Assembly: GCF_000479005.1 (NCBI RefSeq)
Contig: NZ_AWXC01000037.1
Coordinates: 96,854 to 160,853 of the forward strand
Reading direction: 5' to 3'
DNA length: 64,000 bases
DNA from: Prevotella sp. BV3P1
GTDB lineage: Bacteria; Bacteroidota; Bacteroidia; Bacteroidales; Bacteroidaceae
Translations under genes and position numbers: made by a program
Notes under the pieces: model-generated
Told to the model about the DNA's origin: nothing
What the model saw: only the letters and a program-made list of their open reading frames with translations
The model's database searches: none
Shown here: positions 55,479-64,000 of the stretch, piece after piece
How the letters are laid out: each line of letters starts with the position of its first letter
How positions within the stretch are numbered: position 1 is the stretch's first letter

Positions 55479-58400
55479 ATGGCTACAAAAATCATTGATA
55501 ACAGAATTAATTTTGCAAGCGTACATAATCCGGTTCCATTTCCGGATTTCCTCGACGTGCAATTAAAGTCCTTCAAGGATTTCTTACAGTTGGAAACACC
55601 ACCTGAGGAACGCAAGAATGACGGTTTGTATAAGGTGTTCGCAGAGAACTTCCCTATCACCGATACGCGTAACAATTTCGTTCTTGAGTTCTTGGATTAC
55701 TATATCGATCCACCCAGATATTCCATTGACGAATGTCTGGAGCGTGGCTTGACATATAGTGTGCCTTTGAAGGCAAAGATGAAACTTTATTGTACTGATC
55801 CTGATCACGAAGATTTTGGTACTTTTATACAGGATGTGTTCCTGGGCACCATTCCTTATATGACGGATAACGGTACCTTTGTTATCAATGGCGCCGAGCG
55901 TGTTGTTGTTTCTCAGCTGCATCGCTCACCAGGTGTCTTCTTCGGCCAAGGAGTGCATGCCAATGGTACCATGTTGTACTCAGCTCGAATCATTCCGTTC
56001 AAGGGTTCGTGGATTGAGTTCGCTACTGACATCAATAATGTGATGTATGCCTATATTGATCGTAAGAAGAAACTGCCCGTTACCACTTTGTTGCGTGCCA
56101 TAGGCTACCAGTCGGATAAAGATATTCTTCAAATCTTTGATCTTGCTGAAGAAGTAAAGGTGAATAAGAAGAACATGAAGGCTGCTGTTGGACGCCGACT
56201 GGCCGCACGTGTTCTGAAAAGCTGGAATGAAGACTTTGTGGATGAGGATACAGGATCCGTGGTGTCCATTGAGCGCAATGAGGTTATTATGGAGCGCGAA
56301 ACTGAAATCACTGCTGAGAATCTTCAAGACATCTTGGATAGTGGAGCTTCGACCATCCTGTTACATAAGGATTCTGAGATGGCAAACAAGTTTGCAATCA
56401 TCTTCAATACGCTGTCGAAGGATCCATCCAACTCAGAAAAAGAGGCGGTTACCTATATTTATCGTCAATTGCGTAATGCCGACCCGGTAGATGACGCCAG
56501 TGCCAGAGAGGTATTTAATAATTTGTTCTTCTCTGACAAGCGTTATGACTTAGGAGAAGTAGGCCGCTATCGTATCAATAAGAAATTGGGCTTGGATACC
56601 GACATGGATATCCGTGTGTTGACCAAAGATGACATTATTGCGATCATCAAATATTTGATTCAGTTGGTCAACTCCAATGCCACGGTGGATGACATAGATC
56701 ACTTGTCTAATCGACGTGTGCGTACAGTTGGTGAGCAGTTGTCCAATCAGTTCTCTATTGGGTTGGCCCGTATGAGTAGGACCATTCGTGAACGCATGAA
56801 CGTGCGTGACAATGAAGTCTTCACACCCACTGATTTGATTAATGCCAAGACCATCACAAGCGTAATCAACTCGTTCTTTGGAACCAATCCATTGTCGCAG
56901 TTCATGGATCAAACCAATCCATTGGCTGAGGTCACTCACAAACGTCGTTTGTCAGCGTTAGGCCCTGGTGGACTTTCACGTGAACGTGCAGGTTTCGAGG
57001 TGCGTGACGTACACTATACACACTATGGTCGTTTGTGTCCTATTGAAAGTCCTGAAGGACCAAACATTGGCTTGATTTCTTCACTTTGCGTGTATGCAAA
57101 GATCAACGACATGGGCTTCATTGTTACCCCTTATCGAAAGGTGAAGGATGCAAAAGTTGACATGAACAATGATCATATCGTGTTCATGACAGCGGAGGAA
57201 GAGGAAGATTTGCCCGTTGGACAGGGAAATGCTCCGTTGCGTAAAGATGGTTCGTTCATTCGTGACTATGTGAAATGTCGTCAAGATGCCGACTACCCAG
57301 TAGTTGCCCCCGATGAGGTTGCCTTGATGGATGTTTCTCCCCAGCAGATTGCTTCTGTTTCTGCTGCGCTGATTCCATTCTTGGAGCATGACGATGGTCA
57401 CCGCGCGTTGATGGGATGTAACATGATGCGTCAGGCCGTACCTTTGCTTCACAATGATGCACCTATCGTAGGAACAGGATTGGAGAAGCAGGTGTGTGAA
57501 AACTCTCGTACGATGATTACTGCCGAAGGTGATGGTGTGATAGATTATGTTGATGCTACAACCATTCGTATCTTATATGACCGCACCGAAGAAGAAGAGT
57601 TTGTAAGTTTCGAACCAGCCTTAAAGGAATATCGTATTCCCAAGTTCCGTCGTACCAATCAAAATATGACCATCGACTTGCGTCCTATTTGTGTGAAAGG
57701 TCAACGTGTGAAGGATGGCGACATCTTAACTGAGGGCTACGCAACTGAAAACGGTGAGTTGGCACTCGGTCGCAACATGTTGGTGGCTTACATGCCATGG
57801 AAGGGATACAACTATGAGGATGCTGTGGTTATTTCCGAACGTGTCGTTCGTGATGACGTATTGACATCTGTCCACGTTGATGAGTATTCTCTTGATGTCC
57901 GCGAAACAAAGCGAGGCATGGAAGAGTTTACCAACGACATCCCCAATGTTAGTGAAGAGGCAACCAAGGATCTTGATGAAAATGGTGTCATCAGGGTAGG
58001 GGCACGGGTAGAGCCGGGTGACATCTTAATTGGTAAGATTTCACCTAAGGGCGAGAGCGATCCTTCTCCTGAAGAGAAATTGCTTCGTGCCATCTTTGGT
58101 GACAAAGCCGGAGACGTGAAGGATTCCTCTTTGAAGGCCAACCCATCCTTGAGTGGTGTCGTGATTGACAAAAAACTCTTTACGCGTGCCATCAAGACAC
58201 GTGAGACCAAGAAGCATGATAAGCTGATTCTTGCGAAGATCGACGAAGAGTACGAAGCCAAGAATACCGACTTGAAGGATATCCTGGTAGACAAGTTGTT
58301 GACTTTGACAGAGAGCAAAAAGTCACAAGGTGTGAAAGATTATACGGGTGCCGAGATTATTACAAAGGGAAGCAATTTTACAGCTGCCGCTTTGAAGAAT

Positions 58401-59291
58401 CTGGAATATGACGGAATTCAGTCTAACGATTGGACGGATGATGAGCATACCAATGGCCTCATCCAGACGTTGATACTTAACTATATCCGAAAATACAAGT
58501 TGCTTGATGCAGAATTGAAGCGTCGTAAGTTTGCCATCTCTATCGGTGACGAACTCCCAACAGGCGTTTTGCAGATGGCTAAGGTCTACATCGCTAAGAA
58601 ACGTAAGATTAGTGTGGGTGACAAACTCGCAGGACGCCATGGTAACAAGGGTATCGTGTCTAAGATTGTCCGTGTAGAGGATATGCCATTCTTGGAAGAC
58701 GGTCGTCCGGTTGACTTGGTGTTGAACCCATTGGGTGTGCCTTCTCGTATGAACCTGGGACAGATATTCGAAGCCATCCTTGGTGCTGCCGGTCGCAAGC
58801 TGGGTGTTAAGTTTGCCACACCTATTTTCGATGGTGCCAAATTGGACGATTTGTCAGAATGGACAGACAAAGCCGGATTGCCTCACTTGTGCTCTACCCA
58901 TCTGTATGATGGAGAAACAGGAAAGATATTTGACCAGCCTGCAACGGTGGGTGTCACCTATTTCTTGAAACTCGGACACATGGTTGAGGATAAGATGCAC
59001 GCACGCTCTATTGGTCCTTACTCTTTGATTACCCAACAGCCACTTGGTGGTAAAGCACAATTTGGTGGACAACGTTTTGGTGAGATGGAGGTATGGGCTC
59101 TTGAAGCTTTCGGTGCAAGTCATGTATTGCAAGAGATCCTCACCATCAAGTCAGACGACACAGTTGGGCGCAGCAAGGCATACGAGGCTATCGTCAAGGG
59201 CGATGTCATGCCAACACCTGGTATCCCAGAGTCGTTGAATGTACTTCTCCATGAATTGCGTGGACTCGGATTGAGCGTGAAACTCGATTAG
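55479..59291 (+). CDS. rpoB: RNA polymerase beta subunit
   Basis: A 1270-residue beta subunit. Conserved parts: [22 protein letters not shown] at the start; the rifampicin region [43 protein letters not shown] split across about 500-545; GMGLEKQ-like [16 protein letters not shown]-like [11 protein letters not shown]; and the C-terminal [18 protein letters not shown]. In the rifampicin region the key sites read S..Q.MDQTN and [13 protein letters not shown], i.e. wild-type-like. The frame extends to a TTG at 55443, but the ATG at 55479 matches other Bacteroidota. A palindrome TGGGAAA-GT-TTTCCCA (55451-55466) precedes it. Confidence 0.98.
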   Translation: MATKIIDNRINFASVHNPVPFPDFLDVQLKSFKDFLQLETPPEERKNDGLYKVFAENFPITDTRNNFVLEFLDYYIDPPRYSIDECLERGLTYSVPLKAKMKLYCTDPDHEDFGTFIQDVFLGTIPYMTDNGTFVINGAERVVVSQLHRSPGVFFGQGVHANGTMLYSARIIPFKGSWIEFATDINNVMYAYIDRKKKLPVTTLLRAIGYQSDKDILQIFDLAEEVKVNKKNMKAAVGRRLAARVLKSWNEDFVDEDTGSVVSIERNEVIMERETEITAENLQDILDSGASTILLHKDSEMANKFAIIFNTLSKDPSNSEKEAVTYIYRQLRNADPVDDASAREVFNNLFFSDKRYDLGEVGRYRINKKLGLDTDMDIRVLTKDDIIAIIKYLIQLVNSNATVDDIDHLSNRRVRTVGEQLSNQFSIGLARMSRTIRERMNVRDNEVFTPTDLINAKTITSVINSFFGTNPLSQFMDQTNPLAEVTHKRRLSALGPGGLSRERAGFEVRDVHYTHYGRLCPIESPEGPNIGLISSLCVYAKINDMGFIVTPYRKVKDAKVDMNNDHIVFMTAEEEEDLPVGQGNAPLRKDGSFIRDYVKCRQDADYPVVAPDEVALMDVSPQQIASVSAALIPFLEHDDGHRALMGCNMMRQAVPLLHNDAPIVGTGLEKQVCENSRTMITAEGDGVIDYVDATTIRILYDRTEEEEFVSFEPALKEYRIPKFRRTNQNMTIDLRPICVKGQRVKDGDILTEGYATENGELALGRNMLVAYMPWKGYNYEDAVVISERVVRDDVLTSVHVDEYSLDVRETKRGMEEFTNDIPNVSEEATKDLDENGVIRVGARVEPGDILIGKISPKGESDPSPEEKLLRAIFGDKAGDVKDSSLKANPSLSGVVIDKKLFTRAIKTRETKKHDKLILAKIDEEYEAKNTDLKDILVDKLLTLTESKKSQGVKDYTGAEIITKGSNFTAAALKNLEYDGIQSNDWTDDEHTNGLIQTLILNYIRKYKLLDAELKRRKFAISIGDELPTGVLQMAKVYIAKKRKISVGDKLAGRHGNKGIVSKIVRVEDMPFLEDGRPVDLVLNPLGVPSRMNLGQIFEAILGAAGRKLGVKFATPIFDGAKLDDLSEWTDKAGLPHLCSTHLYDGETGKIFDQPATVGVTYFLKLGHMVEDKMHARSIGPYSLITQQPLGGKAQFGGQRFGEMEVWALEAFGASHVLQEILTIKSDDTVGRSKAYEAIVKGDVMPTPGIPESLNVLLHELRGLGLSVKLD

Positions 59292-59330
59292 TAATGAATA
59301 GATTGTTTTCACACAATAAAGATAAAGAAC

Positions 59331-62300
59331 ATGGCTTTTAAGAAAGATACAAAAGTAAAAAATAATTTTACGAAGATAACCATCAGCTTGGCTTCTCCCG
59401 AAGAGATTCTGGAGAATTCTTACGGTGAGGTGACTAAACCAGAAACCATCAATTACCGTACGTACAAGCCCGAACGGGATGGCTTATTCTGTGAACGCAT
59501 CTTTGGTCCTACAAAAGACTACGAGTGCGCTTGTGGTAAGTACAAGCGTATTCGTTACAAGGGAATTGTCTGCGACCGTTGCGGCGTTGAGGTCACAGAA
59601 AAGAAAGTACGTCGCGAGCGTTCCGGACATATTGAATTGGTGGTGCCTGTAGCACATATATGGTACTTCCGCTCCTTGCCTAATAAGATTGGTTACTTGT
59701 TGGGTATGCCAACCAAGAAACTTGATTCGGTGATCTACTACGAAAAATATGTAGTAATCAAACCTGGACTCATGGAAGGACGTAAAGACGCAGATGGAGC
59801 TGAAGTCAATGGGTCACATGTTATGGATTTACTGACGGAAGATGAATATCTCGATATCATCGACCATCAACTGGATCCAAACAATGATCGCTTGGAGGAT
59901 ACGGATCCCAATAAGTTTATTGCCAAGATGGGTGCTGATGCTGTCTATGATTTGCTGGCCAATCTGGATTTGGATTCTATTTCGTACGAGTTGCGTGACC
60001 GTGCCAACAACGACTCGAGCCAACAGCGCAAGACAGAAGCCTTGAAGCGTTTGCAGGTTGTTGAAGCCTTCCGTACCAGTACGGATATCAATCGCCCCGA
60101 GTGGATGATTCTGAAGATTGTTCCAGTGATTCCACCTGAGCTACGTCCGCTCGTCCCATTGGATGGAGGTCGCTTCGCTACTTCCGACTTGAATGATCTC
60201 TATCGTCGCGTCATTATTCGTAACAACCGTCTGAAGCGCTTGATGGAAATCAAAGCGCCTGAGGTTATTCTGCGCAATGAGAAGCGTATGCTCCAAGAGG
60301 CAGTCGACTCCTTGTTCGACAACTCTCGCAAGAGCAGTGCGGTGAAAAGCGAGAGCAATCGTCCATTGAAGTCGTTGTCTGATTCTCTGAAAGGTAAGGC
60401 AGGACGTTTCCGTCAAAACCTCTTGGGTAAGCGTGTTGACTATTCTGCTCGTTCGGTAATTGTCGTTGGACCAGAATTGAAGATGGGCGAGTGCGGCTTG
60501 CCGAAGTTGATGGCTGCCGAGCTCTACAAACCCTTCATCATCCGCAAACTAATCGAACGCGGCATCGTTAAGACCGTAAAGAGTGCCAAGAAGATAGTCG
60601 ACCGTCGTGAACCTGTCATTTGGGACATTTTGGAAAACGTGATGAAGGGTCATCCAGTGCTGTTGAACCGCGCCCCTACACTTCACCGATTGGGTATCCA
60701 GGCTTTCCAGCCTAAACTGATTGAAGGCAAGGCTATTCAGTTGCATCCTTTGGCTTGTACCGCCTTCAACGCCGACTTTGATGGTGACCAGATGGCCGTT
60801 CACCTTCCTTTGAGTAATGAGGCTGTTCTTGAAGCTCAGATTTTGATGCTCCAGAGCCACAACATCTTGAACCCAGCCAATGGTGCGCCTATCACCGTTC
60901 CTTCTCAGGACATGGTGCTCGGTTTGTATTATGTAACGAAGATTCGTCCGGGAGCCAAAGGCGCTGGCCTTACTTTCTATGGCCCTGAAGAAGCCATCAT
61001 CGCCTATAATGAAGGACGATGCGACTTACATGCCCCTGTGAAAGTGATTGTCAAAGATTTGGTCAACGGACAGTTGGAAGACCGCATGGTCGACACATCC
61101 GTAGGTCGCGTCATCGTCAATGGCATCATCCCAGATGAAGTGGGCTATTTCAATGACATTATTTCTAAGAAAACCCTGCGTGGCATCATCTCAGATGTTA
61201 TCAAGGTGGTAGGTATGGCTCGCGCATGTGAGTTCTTGGATGGTATCAAGAATTTGGGTTACCGCATGGCATACCTGGCTGGTCTTTCTTTCAACCTGGA
61301 TGATATCATCATTCCTGAAGAGAAGGAAGGCATTGTGAAGAAAGGACAGGACGAGGTAAATCAAATCAAGTCCAACTACGAGATGGGATTCATCACCGAT
61401 ACCGAACGTTACAATCAGGTTATCGATGCATGGACACATGTCAACAACGAGTTGGGTGACGTCCTCATGAAGGTGATGACCGAGAACGACCAGGGATTCA
61501 ATGCCGTGTACATGATGCTCGATTCTGGAGCCCGTGGTTCTAAGGATCAGATTAAGCAGCTCTCCGGTATGCGTGGCTTGATGGCCAAACCTCAGAAAGC
61601 AGGAGCCGAAGGACAACAGATTATCGAGAACCCTATTCTTTCTAACTTCAAGGAAGGTATGTCAGTGCTCGAGTACTTTATCTCCTCACACGGTGCCCGC
61701 AAGGGTCTTGCCGATACGGCTATGAAGACTGCCGATGCCGGTTATTTGACACGTCGTTTGGTAGACGTTTCCCACGATGTCATCATCACCGAAGAAGATT
61801 GTGGCACTTTGCGTGGACTGGTCTGCACAGCACTGAAGAGTGGGGATGAGATTATTTCGACGCTTTACGAGCGTATCTTGGGACGTGTTTCTGTGCATGA
61901 CATTATTCACCCGACAACAGGCGAACTGATTGTAGCGGCTGGTGAGGAAATCACAGAGGACAAAGCCCGCCAGATAGATGAATCTCCCATCGAGAGTGTT
62001 GAAATTCGTTCGGTGCTCACTTGTGAGAGCAAGCGTGGGGTCTGCAAGAAGTGTTATGGACGTAACCTTGCAACAGCCCGCATGGTTCAAAAGGGCGAGG
62101 CCGTTGGTGTTATCGCAGCACAAGCCATTGGTGAGCCGGGTACGCAGCTTACCCTTCGTACTTTCCACGCTGGTGGTGTGGCTGGTAATGCGGCTGCAAA
62201 TGCCAGCATCGTGGCAAAGAACGACTGCAAGATTGAGTTTGAAGAACTGCGTACCGTACCATTCGTTGAGAGTGACGGCGAGAAGGATGTTGAATGTATG

Positions 62301-63644
62301 AAAGTGGTGAGCCGTTTGGCTGAAATCCGTTTCATCGATCCCAACACTGACATCGTATTAAGTACATTGAATGTACCTTATGGCAGCTCACTCTATTACA
62401 AACATGGTGACAAGGTGAAAAAAGGTAGCCTCATTGCTAAGTGGGATCCTTTCAACGCATTGATCGTTTCAGAATATTCCGGTACCTTGAAGTTTAATGG
62501 CGTTGTCGCTGGTAAGACCTACCATGCTGAAACTGATGAAACAACGGGTCTGACAGAAAAGATTATTAGCGACTCTAAGGATAAATCATTGGTGCCTACC
62601 TGTGACATCATCGGTAAGAATGGAGAAGTGTTGGGTACCTATAACTTCCCTGTTGGTGGACACGTTGTCGTTGATGACGGGGCAACCATCAAGTCGGGTC
62701 AAACCTTGGTGAAGATACCACGTGCCGTAGGTGGTGCAGGTGATATCACTGGTGGTCTTCCGCGTGTTACCGAGTTGTTCGAGGCTCGTAACCCATCCAA
62801 CCCCGCTGTGGTTTCTGAAATCGATGGAGAGGTAACCATGGGCAAGGTGAAGCGAGGCAACCGTGAAATCATCGTCACGTCAAGAACTGGTGAGCAAAAG
62901 AAGTACCTTGTTTCATTGAGCAAGCAGATTCTTGTTCAGGAACACGATGCTGTTCGTGCTGGAACCCCGTTGTCTGATGGTGTCATCACACCCGATGATA
63001 TTTTGGCTATCAAAGGCCCAACCGCTGTACAAGAGTACATCGTGAACGAGGTACAAGACGTGTATCGTTTGCAAGGTGTGAAAATCAATGACAAGCACTT
63101 CGAAATCATTGTTCGCCAGATGATGCGTAAGGTTCAAATCAACGAGCCGGGTGATACTACATTCTTGGAGCAAGAACTGGTAGACAAACTCGACTTTGCT
63201 GAGGAGAACGATCGTATCTGGGGTAAGAAGGTTGTTACCAATGCCGGCGATAGCGAGGTGTTGAAAGTAGGACAGATTGTGACGGCGCGCAAGCTCCGTG
63301 ATGAAAATTCGGCCTTGAAACGTCGTGATTTGCGACCCGTAGAGGTTCGTGATGCTCTTCCTGCTACGTCCACTCAGATACTTCAGGGTATCACTCGTGC
63401 CGCTTTGCAAACCAAGAGCTTCATGAGTGCTGCTTCGTTCCAGGAAACGACAAAGGTTCTCAACGAGGCTGCCATCCGTGCGAAAGTAGACCATCTGGAG
63501 GGAATGAAGGAGAACGTGATTTGCGGTCACCTGATTCCTGCCGGAACAGGCCTTCGTCAGTGGGAGAAACTCATTGTAGGCTCGAAAGAAGAGTACGAGC
63601 GTATCGAAGCAAATCGCAAGAATGTACTCGACTTTTCAGAGTAA
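59331..63644 (+). CDS. rpoC: RNA polymerase beta' subunit
   Basis: A 1437-residue beta' subunit. The N-terminal zinc site [20 protein letters not shown], the active-site [16 protein letters not shown] with its three Mg-binding aspartates (near residue 480), the bridge-helix/trigger-loop segment ([22 protein letters not shown]) and the second zinc site [13 protein letters not shown] are all visible. The C-terminal part contains LGKTAHVAG-type repeats typical of Bacteroidota ([20 protein letters not shown]). It is 39 bases after rpoB. Confidence 0.98.
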   Translation: MAFKKDTKVKNNFTKITISLASPEEILENSYGEVTKPETINYRTYKPERDGLFCERIFGPTKDYECACGKYKRIRYKGIVCDRCGVEVTEKKVRRERSGHIELVVPVAHIWYFRSLPNKIGYLLGMPTKKLDSVIYYEKYVVIKPGLMEGRKDADGAEVNGSHVMDLLTEDEYLDIIDHQLDPNNDRLEDTDPNKFIAKMGADAVYDLLANLDLDSISYELRDRANNDSSQQRKTEALKRLQVVEAFRTSTDINRPEWMILKIVPVIPPELRPLVPLDGGRFATSDLNDLYRRVIIRNNRLKRLMEIKAPEVILRNEKRMLQEAVDSLFDNSRKSSAVKSESNRPLKSLSDSLKGKAGRFRQNLLGKRVDYSARSVIVVGPELKMGECGLPKLMAAELYKPFIIRKLIERGIVKTVKSAKKIVDRREPVIWDILENVMKGHPVLLNRAPTLHRLGIQAFQPKLIEGKAIQLHPLACTAFNADFDGDQMAVHLPLSNEAVLEAQILMLQSHNILNPANGAPITVPSQDMVLGLYYVTKIRPGAKGAGLTFYGPEEAIIAYNEGRCDLHAPVKVIVKDLVNGQLEDRMVDTSVGRVIVNGIIPDEVGYFNDIISKKTLRGIISDVIKVVGMARACEFLDGIKNLGYRMAYLAGLSFNLDDIIIPEEKEGIVKKGQDEVNQIKSNYEMGFITDTERYNQVIDAWTHVNNELGDVLMKVMTENDQGFNAVYMMLDSGARGSKDQIKQLSGMRGLMAKPQKAGAEGQQIIENPILSNFKEGMSVLEYFISSHGARKGLADTAMKTADAGYLTRRLVDVSHDVIITEEDCGTLRGLVCTALKSGDEIISTLYERILGRVSVHDIIHPTTGELIVAAGEEITEDKARQIDESPIESVEIRSVLTCESKRGVCKKCYGRNLATARMVQKGEAVGVIAAQAIGEPGTQLTLRTFHAGGVAGNAAANASIVAKNDCKIEFEELRTVPFVESDGEKDVECMKVVSRLAEIRFIDPNTDIVLSTLNVPYGSSLYYKHGDKVKKGSLIAKWDPFNALIVSEYSGTLKFNGVVAGKTYHAETDETTGLTEKIISDSKDKSLVPTCDIIGKNGEVLGTYNFPVGGHVVVDDGATIKSGQTLVKIPRAVGGAGDITGGLPRVTELFEARNPSNPAVVSEIDGEVTMGKVKRGNREIIVTSRTGEQKKYLVSLSKQILVQEHDAVRAGTPLSDGVITPDDILAIKGPTAVQEYIVNEVQDVYRLQGVKINDKHFEIIVRQMMRKVQINEPGDTTFLEQELVDKLDFAEENDRIWGKKVVTNAGDSEVLKVGQIVTARKLRDENSALKRRDLRPVEVRDALPATSTQILQGITRAALQTKSFMSAASFQETTKVLNEAAIRAKVDHLEGMKENVICGHLIPAGTGLRQWEKLIVGSKEEYERIEANRKNVLDFSE

Positions 63645-63662
63645 CCACTAGTAGAATACAAA

Positions 63663-63690
63663 CAAGTGGCTGCCTCATGGCAGCCGCTTG
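63663..63690 (+). terminator. First hairpin after rpoC
   Basis: CAAGTGGCTGCC (63663-63674) pairs with GGCAGCCGCTTG (63679-63690), one G.U pair, loop TCAT, no T-run. Confidence 0.6.
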
Positions 63691-63699
63691 CATTATCAG

Positions 63700-63737
63700 A
63701 AACCGGCTGCAGGCCTTGAAACTTGCAGCCGGTTTTT
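63700..63737 (+). terminator. rpoC terminator
   Basis: AAACCGGCTGCA (63700-63711) pairs perfectly with TGCAGCCGGTTT (63724-63735), ending in five T's. Confidence 0.9.
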
Positions 63738-64000
63738 GAGTTTATAGCGATTCGAAACGTTTTTGTTGCCTGTTTTGTCACATGCGTCAATATTTTCGGC
63801 TCAATCGTTGTTTCACCAATGTGTAAAAAGGTTTGTTTGCAGTGTTTAAGATGCACATTACCAATTGCTATGCTATTACCAGTCAAGCATTCAACATCGC
63901 CGCTTTTGTGTAGTAAAACAGGATGATCACACAAAGACCGCTCATATTGGGTGCTTACACTGTTTCATCATATTTTAAAATCTTAGTTATTTACTTTTGT
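63738..64000. other. Gene-free end of the window
   Basis: No convincing coding frame, RNA gene or promoter is seen in these 263 bases. Short open frames here are not protein-like. The segment CAATATGAGCG near 63944 recalls part of the dispersed repeat, but no other block matches. Confidence 0.5.

Noticed and set aside
63738..64000. A fifth copy of the dispersed repeat at the window end
   Set aside because: Only a short ATATGAGCG-like match is present and none of the other ordered blocks.

Overview
The window comes from a Bacteroidota chromosome, most likely family Prevotellaceae (Prevotella and relatives). This rests on the Bacteroidota-type promoters (TAnnTTTG with an upstream TTTG about 20 bp away), a Type IX secretion (T9SS) core operon, a SusC/SusD pair, a fimbrillin-type lipoprotein, a fused trehalose-6-phosphate synthase/phosphatase and the ribosomal/RNA polymerase gene order. 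The species cannot be named from the sequence alone.

Layout. 1-6.8 kb: the end of an EamA transporter, a large secreted GH2 beta-galactosidase, an unknown secreted protein, a YqiA-like hydrolase fused to a degenerate HAD domain, a small lipoprotein and a guanine-deaminase-like enzyme. 6.9-13.1 kb: a Dna2-like nuclease-helicase, an outer-membrane barrel protein, a probable small RNA, then greA, a HIT protein and a LOG-family protein. 13.9-20.8 kb: tRNA-Val, then the T9SS operon porP-porK-porL-porM-porN and a PorT-like barrel protein, closed by a strong terminator. 20.9-22.9 kb: a complete IS4-type element inserted into the decayed remnant of a related element. 22.9-28.1 kb: a PatB/MalY C-S lyase with a DUF3737 protein, malate dehydrogenase and aminopeptidase P. 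28.8-38.8 kb: SusC/SusD, then otsAB fusion, GH15 hydrolase and a SIMPL-domain lipoprotein. 39-48.7 kb: a surface-protein region with two small acidic proteins, a large fimbrillin-like lipoprotein, an IS30 fragment and a 1.5-kilo-residue secreted protein ending in a T9SS type A sorting domain. 48.8-63.7 kb: the housekeeping block rpsU-xer-hpf, four tRNAs, tuf, tRNA-Trp, secE-nusG-rplKAJL-rpoBC.

How the parts fit: the porKLMN operon encodes the machine that would export the sorting-domain protein at 44-48.7 kb. OtsAB and the GH15 enzyme form a plausible trehalose synthesis and turnover unit. The block from tRNA-Thr to rpoC keeps the gene order known from Escherichia coli.

Less ordinary signals: a dispersed intergenic repeat family of about 390 bp, with three clear copies and one degenerate copy here; a run of eleven AACTC-type octamers between porL and porM; a hairpin in the greA leader; a putative antisense-strand small RNA near 11.25 kb; a structured 100-base element with two competing helices at 33.6 kb; and a pair of short acidic proteins sharing a K-x-Y-[IL]-K-P-[ST]-I start, each encoded upstream of a large surface protein.
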